A stretch of 64,000 nt of DNA from NCBI GenBank assembly GCA_002007465.1, contig LNAC01000231.1, positions 2,551,256 through 2,615,255 on the forward strand. The letters run 5' to 3'. Shown here piece by piece: positions 35,450 to 46,287 of the stretch (its first letter is position 1; every line of letters begins with the position of its first letter). The notes under the pieces are model-generated. The model was given only the letters and a program-made list of their open reading frames with translations, searched no databases and was not told the DNA's origin. The DNA comes from Ailurus styani (Eukaryota; Chordata; Mammalia; Carnivora; Ailuridae). A program made the position numbers and the translations under genes.

Positions 35450-38066
35450 AGAAGGCCTGTCCTGGGGACCGATATGTAGGGAGGTTAAGAGATGCAGCTC
35501 GAGGTGGGCGGGGACATTTCCACTGGGACTAGGAATGGAGGGAGAGGTCTTCACCAGCACACCAAATCTTTACTGAAGTTGGGACTTGAGGAGACGCGGA
35601 CAGCAAGTGAAGGAGGCATTGATTGCTGGTAGGCAACTAGCAGTGTAACCACCACAAAGCTGAAACACGTGGGGGGCGGTCAGTAACAGCTTGAGCTCTC
35701 ATCTGGAATATTTTGAGGAACTAGAATTGATAGATGGCCATCAGAAGACCTTGCTGTGAGGAATTAAAAACACAGGTAAAGAGGATGACATGTGAATGGA
35801 TATTCTTTGCTCTCTCCCCCTTTGTTTTATTGTTTTGTTGTGACTGTATCAGCAGAATTTAAAAACCTTATCCACAGAGCCTCAGAAAATAAGCCACCCA
35901 CACCTTCATATAATAGACCATGAGAGCAAAATGAGATATCCCAGAAATGGAAAGTGATGATCTTCTCCAATAGTAATATAAAACAGGCACATAATCAAAG
36001 AGTAAGCCCATGTTTAGAACTTAGAAAATCACACAAAATTGTATGTATGACGTGGGTGAGCATCGGGAATCTCCAAGTGGCATCTGAGAATAGAGTTTTG
36101 TATCAAAGAAAAAGAAATGCAATGTGTTCATAACTAAAGGCAAAACTTAATTGGCTACTCTGAGCTCTGTCTGAATGGAAAGGAGATGAGCTGCATGCAA
36201 GCCCAAGAAAAAGTGGCCTGAGAGAAAGAATATTTGTATTGTTTCACTGCCACCCAGTGGAAAAGGCCAGGGTCTGAAAAGATGAAATTCCTGGCTGTGG
36301 CCTAGTCTATTCTATCCCAGAAGAGGGTCCCCCAGACTGATCTGTACCACACAGAGAATCCAAGGTCACTGATTCCAGCAGGTCACTTTTCCCACCTGCA
36401 CTCAAGCAGCCTTCTGAATCTCAAATTAACTACCTAGGTATTTACAGAAGAGCATCTAGACCAGTGTCCTTTTGACATGTGTCAGAAAATTCTCTAATAG
36501 CAGAAAAAAGAAATAGGTATCCTAAGGTCTGGGATGGTATCTACAATTCTTGAATTTTGGAGGATTGTAACATGAACATTTTCAGCTCTTAAACAAGGGT
36601 ATTTTCTGCTTTATTCGCTAATTGTGCCAAGCACTTAGAAAAGTGTCAGCAAATAGTAGGCTCGATAAACATTTGTTGAATAAATTAATGCAAATCTTAA
36701 ATGCTTTAATTGTTATCAGGGAAAAAAAAACGGTTTTCCTCTCTGCTTCCCAATTTAATCACAGCTGGTAATGTACTTATTTTACAGAATTGAGGCAATC
36801 TGGTTTTACATGTAAAGTAATTTCTCTTCTTGTCATAGTGTCATCGTATTTTGAGACCATGAATCCACTTAAAAACATGCATATAAATCAAAATAGTTTT
36901 TCTCATTGTTGGGCAAACTTTATAAGCATAATAAGGTAAGAGATGCTTGTTGGTGAAAAGTTTAAGTATCGTTTAGCTGAAAAGTCAAATGATTCATGTT
37001 ATAGAAAATATTGTGCGGATGTCTCTCTTTTTATTGTCTTAAGGGGAAAATAGTTGAAGGGCCTTTTTTTTTGAAAAGGCAGACTGCCACATGCAGCCTC
37101 TCATTTGCATGTGTCTGGAATCTTGGAAGCTTGACTACCCTGCATTCTCCTACAAATGGACCTTGAGAGTTTGTTGGGGGGTTCAGAGTGCAGCTACTCC
37201 TGTACCCTTGACTGAAGACGGATCTTCCTGTATAGTGCGAGTCCCACCCAGCACGCAGCTTTGGGAGGGACAGACAGGGAGAGGTGAGGGAGGCAGGGGA
37301 CACCACCTAGCCAGCCGGATCAGCCGAATCAACCCTGGTGACCAGTGTGATAAAGGGTATCATACCCAGATTGCCCTCACATCCTGAAGGGCTTTTTCGA
37401 AGGAAAAAAAAAATTACACTATATGGGCTAACTTTGATCACAACTTAGTTGAATTAAGGTTGCAAAATTTCATTGTCAATAAAGTCAACTCATGACAACT
37501 CTCACACTTTAATTCTGCTATGCCCTATCACACCCAGCGAAAGCTTTCACAATTTCACTTCTGCAAATAATTCACCCTTCAAGCGTTTTTGCTGAATAAA
37601 CTCTGGGAACTGCTGTTTATCATTAGGCGAAACCACAATTCATTGTTTTAATCCATGTTTTAGCTGTTGTTGTAAGTTTTTCATTAAAAAAGGTAATTTC
37701 ACTAAATTGAAAATCTGATGAGCATTTTTCTCTGCCTAAATCAGCACATACATACGTCTTATAGCAAGTTTTCAATCTCATTTCCCATTTCTTTACAAAT
37801 TTATCTAAAGAAATAAGCATCTAAGTAATTATTTCTGCAAATTTACAACAAAAGCCCCCATTTTTTTTTTGCCAGTCTATTAATATGCAAGGAAAATCAA
37901 GAGGCAAACTTTTTGAGAGGAGATATTATTGATGGGCTGCCACAGGGCTGCTGATTCATGCAAAATACAAAAGGGTGACTTTTCCCACCAATGTCAGCAT
38001 CATAGATTTGTCTCCCTGTGTGCATCCATCAATATCTGTCTTTCCACTCATTAAAAGTAATTCTCC
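35450..38066. other. Intergenic DNA, no gene seen
   Basis: Holds an old-repeat tail at 36617-36680 (CAAGCACTTAG ... ATAAACATTTGTTGAATAAA). Open frames at 37031-37387 on both strands overlap each other and look like composition effects. Confidence 0.4.
36617..36682 (+). repeat. MIR/L2-type 3' relic
   Basis: GTCAGCAAATAGTAGGCTCG followed by ATAAACATTTGTTGAATAAA resembles the common GCACATAGTAGGTGCTCAAT-AAATATTTGTTGAATG motif. Confidence 0.55.
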
Positions 38067-38067
38067 A

Positions 38068-38135
38068 GGCACCTGGGTGGCTCAGTCGGTTAGGTGACGC
38101 TCTCTTGATTTTGGCTCTTGAGATGGAGCCCTCTC
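38068..38135 (+). mobile_element. Truncated CAN-SINE head
   Basis: Only the first 65 bases or so of the tRNA-like head (CAGGCACCTGGGTGGCTCAG ... CTCTTGATTTTGGCTC). It stops where the palindromic element begins. Confidence 0.8.
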
Positions 38136-38141
38136 CATTTT

Positions 38142-38253
38142 AGTCAATAACTGGTCAAATTGCTAAGTTTTAGGATGAATACTAACCTTGCTCTTTATCT
38201 TAAATTGGAAAGCATGGACACTAACAACTTAGCGATTTGACCGGTTATTGACT
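38142..38253. repeat. Short palindromic element with 32-bp arms
   Basis: AGTCAATAACTGGTCAAATT at 38142 continues through GCTAAGTTTTAG to 38173. Its inverted, slightly changed copy runs 38222-38253 (TAACAACTTAGCGATTTGAC then CGGTTATTGACT). Arms differ at about four positions and enclose a 48-base spacer. It looks like a miniature DNA-transposon remnant or a palindromic insertion; I cannot assign a family. Confidence 0.7.
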
Positions 38254-38300
38254 TTTCCCCACTAATTTTAAAAGAATACTTCTAAGCGTTCTAAGATATN

Positions 38301-38452
38301 TTTTTTTTTATTTTTTTTTTTTTTAAAGATTTTATTTATTTATTTGACAGAGAGAGAGAGATCANNNNNNNNNNNNNNNNNNNNNNNNNNNNNNNNNNNN
38401 NNNNNNNNNNNNNNNNNNNNNNNNNNNNNNNNNNNNNNNNNNNNNNNNNNNN
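38301..38452 (-). mobile_element. CAN-SINE, mostly unsequenced
   Basis: Only the A-tail side and the first bases of the body (GACAGAGAGAGAGAGATCA, minus-strand SINE) are readable before an 88-base N gap at 38365-38452. The 45 bases before the N at 38300 recur right after the gap, at 38453-38497. Confidence 0.8.
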
Positions 38453-38840
38453 TCCCCACTAATTTTAAAAGAATACTTCTAAGCGTTCTAAGATATTCTT
38501 TTGAAGTGTGAGAGTTATTGAGCACCAGTCAGTATGGTTAACTTTTCACCTCTTTCACCGCCCAAGAGATTTGACCATAACTGTAGCATGGAGTTTTACC
38601 AAGGTATTTTTCCTTCTTTAAATTGACCATCAAGTAATTTTGTCTTTTTAATTGTGCTTTTCATACCAACCAATATTGTTATTTCCTTTGTCGGAAATTT
38701 TCTTGTTATCTGAGTAGCTCATTTTTAATGTTACCCAAAAGAGCAATGATGGTTTATGCAATTACTCTCAGGATTTTATCCATTGAAAGATATAAAGGAT
38801 TAGACATTTGGCAGTGCTACAATATTATAGCTTGTATTTT

Positions 38841-39042
38841 ATTTTTTTTTTATTTTTATTTTTTTTTTATTTCACAGAGGGAGAGAGATTACAAGTAGGC
38901 AGAGAGGCAGGCAGGGAGAGAGAGGGGGAAGCAGGCTCCCCGCTGAGCAGGGAGCCCGATGCGGGCCTCGATCCCAGGACCCTGGGATCATGACCTGAGC
39001 CGAAAGCAGAGGCATTAACCCACTGAGCCACCCAGGCGCCCG
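38841..39042 (-). mobile_element. CAN-SINE, full length
   Basis: Minus-strand SINE with exact 15-base duplication TATAGCTTGTATTTT at 38826-38840 and 39043-39057. Confidence 0.96.
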
Positions 39043-39290
39043 TATAGCTTGTATTTTAAATATGCCTCTAAGTGTATCCTACTATTTTTAGATGGCAGCT
39101 ACCTACTACCATCATTTTTACCATCAGTTTCACTGGTAAGGCTGACTGCTGACTCCCGGATGTACTAAAAATTTTTAACAATCTTTCCTATTTTACCCAA
39201 TATCCAGCTTGTGATCCAAACTTCCTGTATTAAATCATTTAATGTATTTCCTATTGGAAATCTAACTTTTAAAAAAATTATTATACTTTA

Positions 39291-39480
39291 GGGGCGCCTG
39301 GGTGGCTCAGTCATTAAGCATCTGCCTTCAGCTCAGGTCATGATCCCAGGGTCCAGGGATCCAGTCCCACCCATCAGGCTCCCTGCTCAACGGGGGGCCT
39401 GCTTCTCCCTCTCCTGCTCCCCCTGCTTGTGTTCCTTCTCTCGCTATGTTTCTCTCTGTCAGATGGATAAAATCTTTAAA
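39291..39480 (+). mobile_element. CAN-SINE, arctoid tail type
   Basis: Plus-strand SINE starting GGGGCGCCTGGGTGGCTCAG with the CTTGTGTTCCTTCTCTCGCT tail. AAAAATTATTATACTTTA flanks both sides (39273-39290 and about 39483-39500). Confidence 0.95.
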
Positions 39481-39730
39481 AAAAAATTATTATACTTTAA
39501 ATGTTTCAGTGAAAAAAAATGGTAAATCAAACACACAAGTACAGACTTTGGGAATACTTATTTGCTATTGGCAGAAACTAGAACTAGAAGAAATCAAGCA
39601 CTTGCAAACGAAATATATAATGAGAATAATTGTTAGAAATCCTTAAACTCTATTTTGGAATTAATGACTTGCCCAGCTGGGGGTGGAGGTATGGTGGTAT
39701 AATCTAAAGTTTAAAAACAAACGCTGATTG

Positions 39731-39888
39731 GGATGTCTGGGTGGCTCAGACAGCTAGGCATCTGCCTTTGGCTCCGGTCATGGTCCCAGGGTCCTGTGAC
39801 GGAGTCCCACATCAGGCTCTTTGCTCAACAGGGAGCCTGCTTCTCCCTCTGCCTGCTGCTCCCTCTGCTTGTGCTTCCTCTCTGCAAA

Positions 39889-39927
<39 letters not shown>

Positions 39928-39956
39928 AGTAATAAAGTCTTAAAAAAAAAAAAAAA
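39731..39956 (+). mobile_element. CAN-SINE with (AAAT)n
   Basis: Plus-strand SINE starting GGGATGTCTGGGTGGCTCAG, with an expanded (AAAT)n tract at about 39886-39928 and a poly-A end. The LTR that follows inserted 13 bases beyond its tail. Its 3' part reappears at 41255-41376 as part of the triplicated unit. Confidence 0.92.
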
Positions 39957-39969
39957 CTGCTACAATAGC

Positions 39970-40568
39970 TGCCGGAGGCCAGCTCCAGCAACAGTCATGG
40001 TCCCCGAAGGAAAGGACGGCGTCAGCGATAGGAAATGAGGAGACGGACTCGGATGATGTCTCAGGAGTCTCCCAAAACCTCAGGGGTCGGGATCCTTTAT
40101 TTATATCACTGTAACAAAGGGTGATGAAACATAACCAGAATGTTTATTTATTAATTGAAGGAACCTTCGTAGATGCACCTGGTATTTCTCAAAAAGCTTG
40201 ATAGATGAGGCCTGTTCTGCTTATCTGTATAGTCCCCCTTTTTTAAGGTTACTCCTAGTTCTGATGTAAATCAAGGGTTTCCTGTAAGGTCATCAAGCCC
40301 TAAAGTTAAATGCTGTATATCCTGGGGGGAGGCACAGCGTGGCACCAGATTCTTTCTCGGCAATTATCCCGGATTCCACTCTGGCCTGTTTATCTATAGA
40401 AAGAGTAAATTATCCACACCTCGAAAAAGTCAATTATCCGACTATATTTCTTCCAATAACTATGTTTATACTATATACTTTTACGTTGATTGATAATATG
40501 GGATCTACAAATAGTAAATTCAACCTATGTTAAACAAATCTAGTCTAATCTTACCATTCACACTGATA
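39970..40568 (-). mobile_element. ERV2-type solo LTR, displayed copy 1 (cut at N)
   Basis: Starts at TGCCGGAGGCC immediately after AATAGC (39964-39969). Cut off by the single N at 40569 after 599 bases. Nearly identical to copy 3. Confidence 0.85.
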
Positions 40569-40600
40569 NGTCTTAAAAAAAAAAAACCTGCTACAATAGC

Positions 40601-41253
40601 TGCCGGAGGCCAGCTCCAGCAACAGTCATGGTCCCCGAAGGAAAGGACGGAGTCAGCGATAGGAAATGAGGAGACGGACTCGGATGATGTCTCAGGAGTC
40701 TCCCAAAACCTCAGGGGTCGGGATCCTTTATTTATATCACTGTAACAAAGGGTGATGAAACATAACCAGAATGTTTATTTATTAATTGAAGGAACCTTCG
40801 TAGATGCACCTGGTATTTCTCAAAAAGCTTGATAGATGAGGCCTGTTCTGCTTATCTGTATAGTCCCCCTTTTTTAAGGTTACTCCTAGTTCTGATGTAA
40901 ATCAAGGGTTTCGTGTAAGGTCATCAAGCCCTAAAGTTAAATGCTGTATATCCTGGGGGGAGGCACAGCGTGGCGCCAGATTCTTTCTCGGCAATTATCC
41001 TGGATTCCACTCGGGCCTGTTTATCTATAGAAAGAGTAAATTATCCACACCTCGAAAAAGTCAATTATCCGACTATATTTCTTCCAATAACTATGTTTAT
41101 ACTATATACTTTTACGTTGATTGATAATATGGGATCTACAAATAGTAAATTCAACCTATGTTAAACAAATCTAGTCTAATCTTACCATTCACACTGATAT
41201 GCGTCATTCGAGCTGCAAGCCGCTTTTAATTGGAAGGGGTTGATTAATGCTTT
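40601..41253 (-). mobile_element. ERV2-type solo LTR, displayed copy 2 (cut at N)
   Basis: Again preceded by CTACAATAGC; 653 bases, ending at the N at 41254. Differs from the others by a handful of single bases (for instance CGGAGTCAGC versus CGGCGTCAGC). Confidence 0.85.
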
Positions 41254-41308
41254 NGCCTGCTTCTCCCTCTGCCTGCTGCTCCCTCTGCTTGTGCTTCCTC
41301 TCTGCAAA

Positions 41309-41355
<47 letters not shown>

Positions 41356-41389
41356 AGTCTTAAAAAAAAAAAAAAACTGCTACAATAGC

Positions 41390-42136
41390 TGCCGGAGGCC
41401 AGCTCCAGCAACAGTCATGGTCCCCGAAGGAAAGGACGGCGTCAGCGATAGGAAATGAGGAGACGGACTCGGATGATGTCTCAGGAGACTCCCAAAACCT
41501 CAGGGGTCGGGATCCTTTATTTATATCACTGTAACAAAGGGTGATGAAACATAACCAGAATGTTTATTTATTAATTGAAGGAACCTTCGTAGATGCACCT
41601 GGTATTTCTCAAAAAGCTTGATAGATGAGGCCTGTTCTGCTTATCTGTATAGTCCCCCTTTTTTAAGGTTACTCCTAGTTCTGATGTAAATCAAGGGTTT
41701 CCTGTAAGGTCATCAAGCCCTAAAGTTAAATGCTGTATATCCTGGGGGGAGGCACAGCGTGGCACCAGATTCTTTCTCGGCAATTATCCCGGATTCCACT
41801 CTGGCCTGTTTATCTATAGAAAGAGTAAATTATCCACACCTCGAAAAAGTCAATTATCCGACTATATTTCTTCCAATAACTATGTTTATACTATATACTT
41901 TTACGTTGATTGATAATATGGGATCTACAAATAGTAAATTCAACCTATGTTAAACAAATCTAGTCTAATCTTACCATTCACACTGATATGCGTCATTCGA
42001 GCTGCAAGCCGCTTTTAATTGGAAGGGGTTGATTAATGCTTTACCCATTGCAATACTCCTCGCCTTGCGGGAGGGCGGTACCCCATGCCATGTAGCGGGG
42101 GTTCACCTTCTTGTGCCATGCAGGCGGCTCACATCA
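41390..42136 (-). mobile_element. ERV2-type solo LTR, complete, 747 bp
   Basis: The plus strand shows TGCCGGAGGCC at 41390 and ends ...CACATCA at 42136. The 6-base sequence AATAGC lies on both sides (41384-41389 and 42137-42142). TG...CA ends and a 6-base duplication are typical of class II (betaretrovirus-like) LTRs. In LTR sense (minus strand) an AATAAA signal sits at 41521-41516, leaving about 126 bases to the 3' end. There is no internal proviral sequence next to it, so it is a solo LTR formed by LTR-LTR recombination. No protein is encoded. Confidence 0.85.
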
Positions 42137-42299
42137 AATAGCGAAACAATTTCTCAAAAAAATGCCTGTGCGAGCCCCTGAAGACCCATGAACAAATCAC
42201 AATTTAAGCTTTTCCACTCTAGCAGTCAGTGCCATGAGCAAATTAGCACACTTTATTCTTCTAGTAACATCTCCAGACTAACTTCTTGGTACTGCAATT

Positions 42300-42487
42300 T
42301 TTTTCTTTAAGATTTTATTTATTTATTTGACAGAGAGACAGAGATCACAAGTAGGCAGAGAGGCAGGCAGAGAGAAGAGGAAGCAGGCTCCCTGCTGAGC
42401 AGGAAGCCCGATGCGGGGCTCCATCCCAGGACCCTGAGATCATGACCTGAGCTGAAGGCAGAGGCTTCAACCCACTGAGCCACCCAG
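42300..42487 (-). mobile_element. CAN-SINE, head slightly truncated
   Basis: Minus-strand SINE ending ...GAGCCACCCAGG without the last GCGCCC. ACTGCAAT flanks both sides (before the tail and at about 42491). Confidence 0.9.
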
Positions 42488-42960
42488 GAACTGCAATACT
42501 GACAGCAATTTATTCCCCCAGCACAGAGTTACAAATTTTTCTCTTTTTTTTTTCTTTTTTCTTTTTTTTAGAGTTACCAAATTTCTCAGTCAACAATTGT
42601 GCATGAAAACCTTATGCTTTCTGGGATCACCCAAAATCAACAAAATAGTTACCAAAAATATCCACATGTAGATTTTTAAATTTTCATTTTGTTGGCAAGT
42701 AGAAAACAGGTTTTTTTGACTTTTCAAAATAATTTAATAGTCTGCTTTAATCGAAGTATTAATACCAGAAAAAAATTCTTTTTGTATTCTTTGTTGAGCA
42801 GACCACACTGGAAAAGATTAAATTTTGAGAAACATGAATATATGTCTTGCAGATTTAATGATCTTCAAAAAATTATTTTCAATTTTATGTTCATCATAAA
42901 CAAGTTTCTTGCTAAATGCATCTTTCTGTAAGTCTTATCAACCATTATTTATCATCTATT
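42488..42960. other. Intergenic DNA, no gene seen
   Basis: T-rich tracts at 42536-42570, otherwise nothing recognised. Confidence 0.4.
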
Positions 42961-42964
42961 TTTT

Positions 42965-43225
42965 AAATTTTTTTATTATTTGCCCCAGGGGTACAGGTCT
43001 GTGAATCATCAGGCTTACACCTTTCACAGCACTCACCATAGCACAAACCCTCCCCAATGTCCATAACCCAGCCACCCTATCCCTACCCTCCCACCCCCCA
43101 GTAACCCTCAGTTTGTTTTGTGAGATTAGGAGTCTCTTATGGTTTATCTCCTTCCCGATCCCATCTTGTTTCATTTTTTCCCTCCCTACCCCCCACAACC
43201 CCCCACCCTGCCTCTCAAATTCATT
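42965..43225 (-). mobile_element. Carnivore L1 3' end
   Basis: TTTGCCCCAGGGGTACAGGT, then GTGAATCATCAGGCTTACAC and TTTCACAGCACTCACCATAG, match the same 3' UTR seen at 60640. Minus-strand L1, only the 3' UTR remains. Abuts an older L1 fragment of the same orientation. Confidence 0.85.
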
Positions 43226-44350
43226 AGTTTTTATTGCTGAGTGGTATTCCAGTGTATGGATGTCCTAGAGTTTGCTCAACCATACAGCCTGTTAAAGACA
43301 CTTGAGTAGTTTCTGGTGTTTTACTGTATAAATCACTCTGAACATTCTTGTACAGGTTTTTGTGTGAACATAAATTTTCTCTGGGTAAATGCCCCAAAAC
43401 AGTACAATTTCTGGGTCATAGGATAAGTGCATATTTAGTTTTGTAAAATCTGGAAGACTATTTTCCAGAGTGCCATTTTATATTCCCAATAGCCATGTGT
43501 GAGAAATCCAGTTTCTTTCCATCCTCACCAAGATTTGTAATTAATGCTTTCCGTTTTAGACGGTCTAATAGGCATATAACCATATCTCATTGTAGTTCCA
43601 ATTTACATTTCCCTGCTGCACCAGAGTGGAGGAAACCAGAGTGCCACCCCACCCACTTCATCCCACCTTGATCCACGTTGATGCTAAGCAAGGGTGGAGG
43701 CTCCACTTCCCCCTGGGTCCTAATGACAATGGGGTGGGTGGGAATACAGAATGAAGACCCACACAGCTTGCTCCTCCTCACTCTACTTTATCAATGCCAG
43801 TTTGGGATGGAGGCTGGCTCCCAGCAGGACCCCACTAACACCACCCTGGCAGGAATATCAGACCATTGCGGTCTGTATTCATCAAGTGGGAGGTAGAATT
43901 GGCTCCTCCCTCATCTCTGCCAAACCCATGGAAGGTGTGCTGTGGGTCAGGTGGACAGAGTATTGAATATTGTATTAGTATTTTGCCCAAGTAGTGGTAG
44001 GTATTGTCGAAAAGCTTTCCTGTTCTGTTGGTTGGTTTTTTCTTGGTTCTTTTGCCGGGGTGAATAGGCTTTTCTTGGAGTTCTTTTGGTTTGCTCCTAT
44101 TGGTGGTTCATGGTGCAGACTTCCCTAGTGCCCCATCTGGGATATATGGAAGGCAAAGGGAATATCCAGGGAGCCCAACCCTGTATTATGCCTCACATCC
44201 CGGGGTAACTGGATGAAGTCTTTGTCTTCATCCCAGCTTTCAGAGACTTCTGGTATTTGTTTATAGTGGTATGTCCAAGGTTTTTGAAGAAGGAGGACCT
44301 GAGAAGGATTGGGCTATTTCTCTTGGCCAGAACAAGCAGTCTTCCCTTGA
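43226..44350 (-). mobile_element. Old L1 (L1M-type) 3' region
   Basis: The plus strand reads the classic reverse phrases of old L1: TTGCTGAGTGGTATTCCAGT, GTACAGGTTTTTGTGTGAAC, TTTCCAGAGTGCC, then a GC-richer 3' UTR part to about 44350. Heavily diverged. Small open frames here are not genes. Confidence 0.7.
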
Positions 44351-44354
44351 AAGA

Positions 44355-45640
44355 TTTCTTTTTTTATTTTATAACAGCTTTACTGAGATGTAATTCATCC
44401 TTTTAAAATGCACAATTCAATGGTTTTTAGTCCATTAACAGAGTTGGACCATCATAATCACTATCTAATTTTAGAACATTCTCATCGTCCCAAAAAGAAA
44501 TCCTAGACTGATAGCAGTTAGTCTCCACCTCACCACCAACACACACAAACACACACACCTGGCAACTACTCATCTACTTTCTGTCTTTAGAGCTTGCGCT
44601 ATTCTACAGATTTCATAGAAATGGAGTCATAGGATATATGGCTTTTTTAACTGTTTTTTGGGGGGGGGATGGGTGGGTAGGTTTTTTTACTTTGCGTAAT
44701 GTTTTCAAAGTTCATTCACGTTGTAACATGTATCAGTACTTTTTATTGCCAAATAATACATCATTGTATGCATATACACTTTTCCCACATATTAGTTGAT
44801 ATACTTTTGAGTTGTTTCTATTTGGTGGCTATTATAAATAACACTGCTAAGAACATTCAGATACAAGATTTCATGAAAATATATGTTTAATTTCTTTTGA
44901 ATAGATACCTAGAAGTGGAATTTTCTGGATCATATGGTAAATCTATGTTTAACATTTTGAGGAGCTGCCAAATGTTTTCCCAAAGTGGCCTCACCATTTT
45001 ACCATCCCACCAGCAATGTACAAGCATTAAAATTTCTTCACATGCTTGACATGTTATCTAGTTATCATCAGGCTTTTTTATATTAACAAAGGTTTTTTGA
45101 AGTCACATCACTGGATGTGAAGTGGTATCTCATTGTGGTTTTGACTTGCATGTCCCTAATGACTAATGAAATTGAGCATATTTTCATGTACTTATTGGCT
45201 ATTTGTATGTATTCATTGGGGAAGAGTCTGTCCAAATCTTCTCACAATTAATTATGGTATCTTTTATTGTTGACTTATAAGAATTTTTTACATATTCTGG
45301 ATACAAGTTCCTCATCAGAAATATGATTACAAATATTTTCTCTTATTCTGTGTTATTTATCTCTATATTCTGTATTATATAATATAATATATTATTTGGT
45401 ATATATTATATACCAAATAATATATATTATTGGTATATAATATATTATATAATATCTCTGTATTCTCTTTTATTTTCCTAATGGTGTCCTTTGAAGCACA
45501 AAAGTTCTTCATTTTGATGATGTCCATTAAGATTTTTTTTTCTTTTGATACTTATGCTTGGTGTCATATCTAGAAAACATTGCCTAATAATACAGGTCAT
45601 AGAGATTTACTTCTGTATTTCCTTATAAACATGTTGTTGT
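44355..45640 (-). mobile_element. Second old L1 fragment
   Basis: Begins ATAACAGCTTTACTGAGATG with TAATTCATCC (old L1 3' UTR phrase), passes the ORF2 C-terminal phrases in reverse (GAGCTGCCAAATGTTTTCCC, ATCTCATTGTGGTTTTGACT, TTCCTCATCAGAAATATGAT), and fades near 45640. Contains an (AC)n tract at 44540-44560 and an AT palindrome at 45370-45460. Confidence 0.75.
45370..45462. repeat. AT-rich palindromic tract
   Basis: Repeats of TATTATATAATATA with perfect hairpin arms such as GGTATATATTATATACC at 45398-45414. Confidence 0.85.
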
Positions 45641-46054
45641 TTTAGCTCTTACATTTAGGTTTACTACTTATTTTTAGTTAATTTTTGTATCTGGTGTGAG
45701 GTAGGGGGTCTGTATCTATAAATAGACATAGATATACTTTTCTAATCTGGATTTCTTTTATTTCCTTTTCTTCACTATTTGACTTGGATATCAACCAGTA
45801 CAATGGTGAAAAGGAGTAGCAAGCATGCTTCAAAAAGCAGGGAAGGTTTTAAGTTGGTCTTCATGGGAGACTGATGGAGCTCCTAGTTGTGTAAGATGGT
45901 ACTGATACGTATTTTTCAGGCTTAAAACTCTACAACTTGCAGCTCAGAAAAAAATGTAACTGGGTCCAAGTCAAAAGATTTTGGAGCAGAGAGGAACTTA
46001 TAGCTTAGAGTAGGGTAAATCAACAAAGTAGTTATAAACTAATAATAAAAAGAT
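45641..46054. other. Intergenic DNA, no gene seen
   Basis: Nothing recognised with confidence. Confidence 0.4.
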
Positions 46055-46070
46055 AAATGATGACATTTTA

Positions 46071-46262
46071 TTTATTTTTTTTAAAGATTTTATTTATTTA
46101 TTTGACACAGAGAGAGAAATTACAAGTAGGCAGAGAGGCAGGCAGAGAGACAGGGAGAGGAGGAAGCAGACTCCCTGCTGAGCAGAGAGCCCGATGCGGA
46201 CGCTGAGATCATGACCTGAGCCGAAAGCAGAGAATTTAACACGCTGAGCCACCCAGGTGCCC
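46071..46262 (-). mobile_element. CAN-SINE with small internal deletion
   Basis: Minus-strand SINE with exact 16-base duplication AAATGATGACATTTTA at 46055-46070 and 46263-46278. The body lacks part of the 'CCTCGATCCCAGGACC' segment (GATGCGGACGCTGAGATC). Confidence 0.95.
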
Positions 46263-46287
46263 AAATGATGACATTTTAGAATATAAA

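Noticed and set aside
40339..41953. Three identical 64-codon open frames
   Set aside because: The same chance frame in each copy of the LTR, on the strand opposite to the LTR sense.
39970..42136. A regular repeat array that might suggest CRISPR or a satellite
   Set aside because: The unit is a retroviral LTR plus flank shown three times with single Ns between; no spacer-repeat pattern, and the genome is mammalian.
42689..44890. Small open frames at 42689-42931, 43587-43966 and 44699-44890
   Set aside because: Unique AT-rich sequence or old L1 3' regions; no protein-like content.
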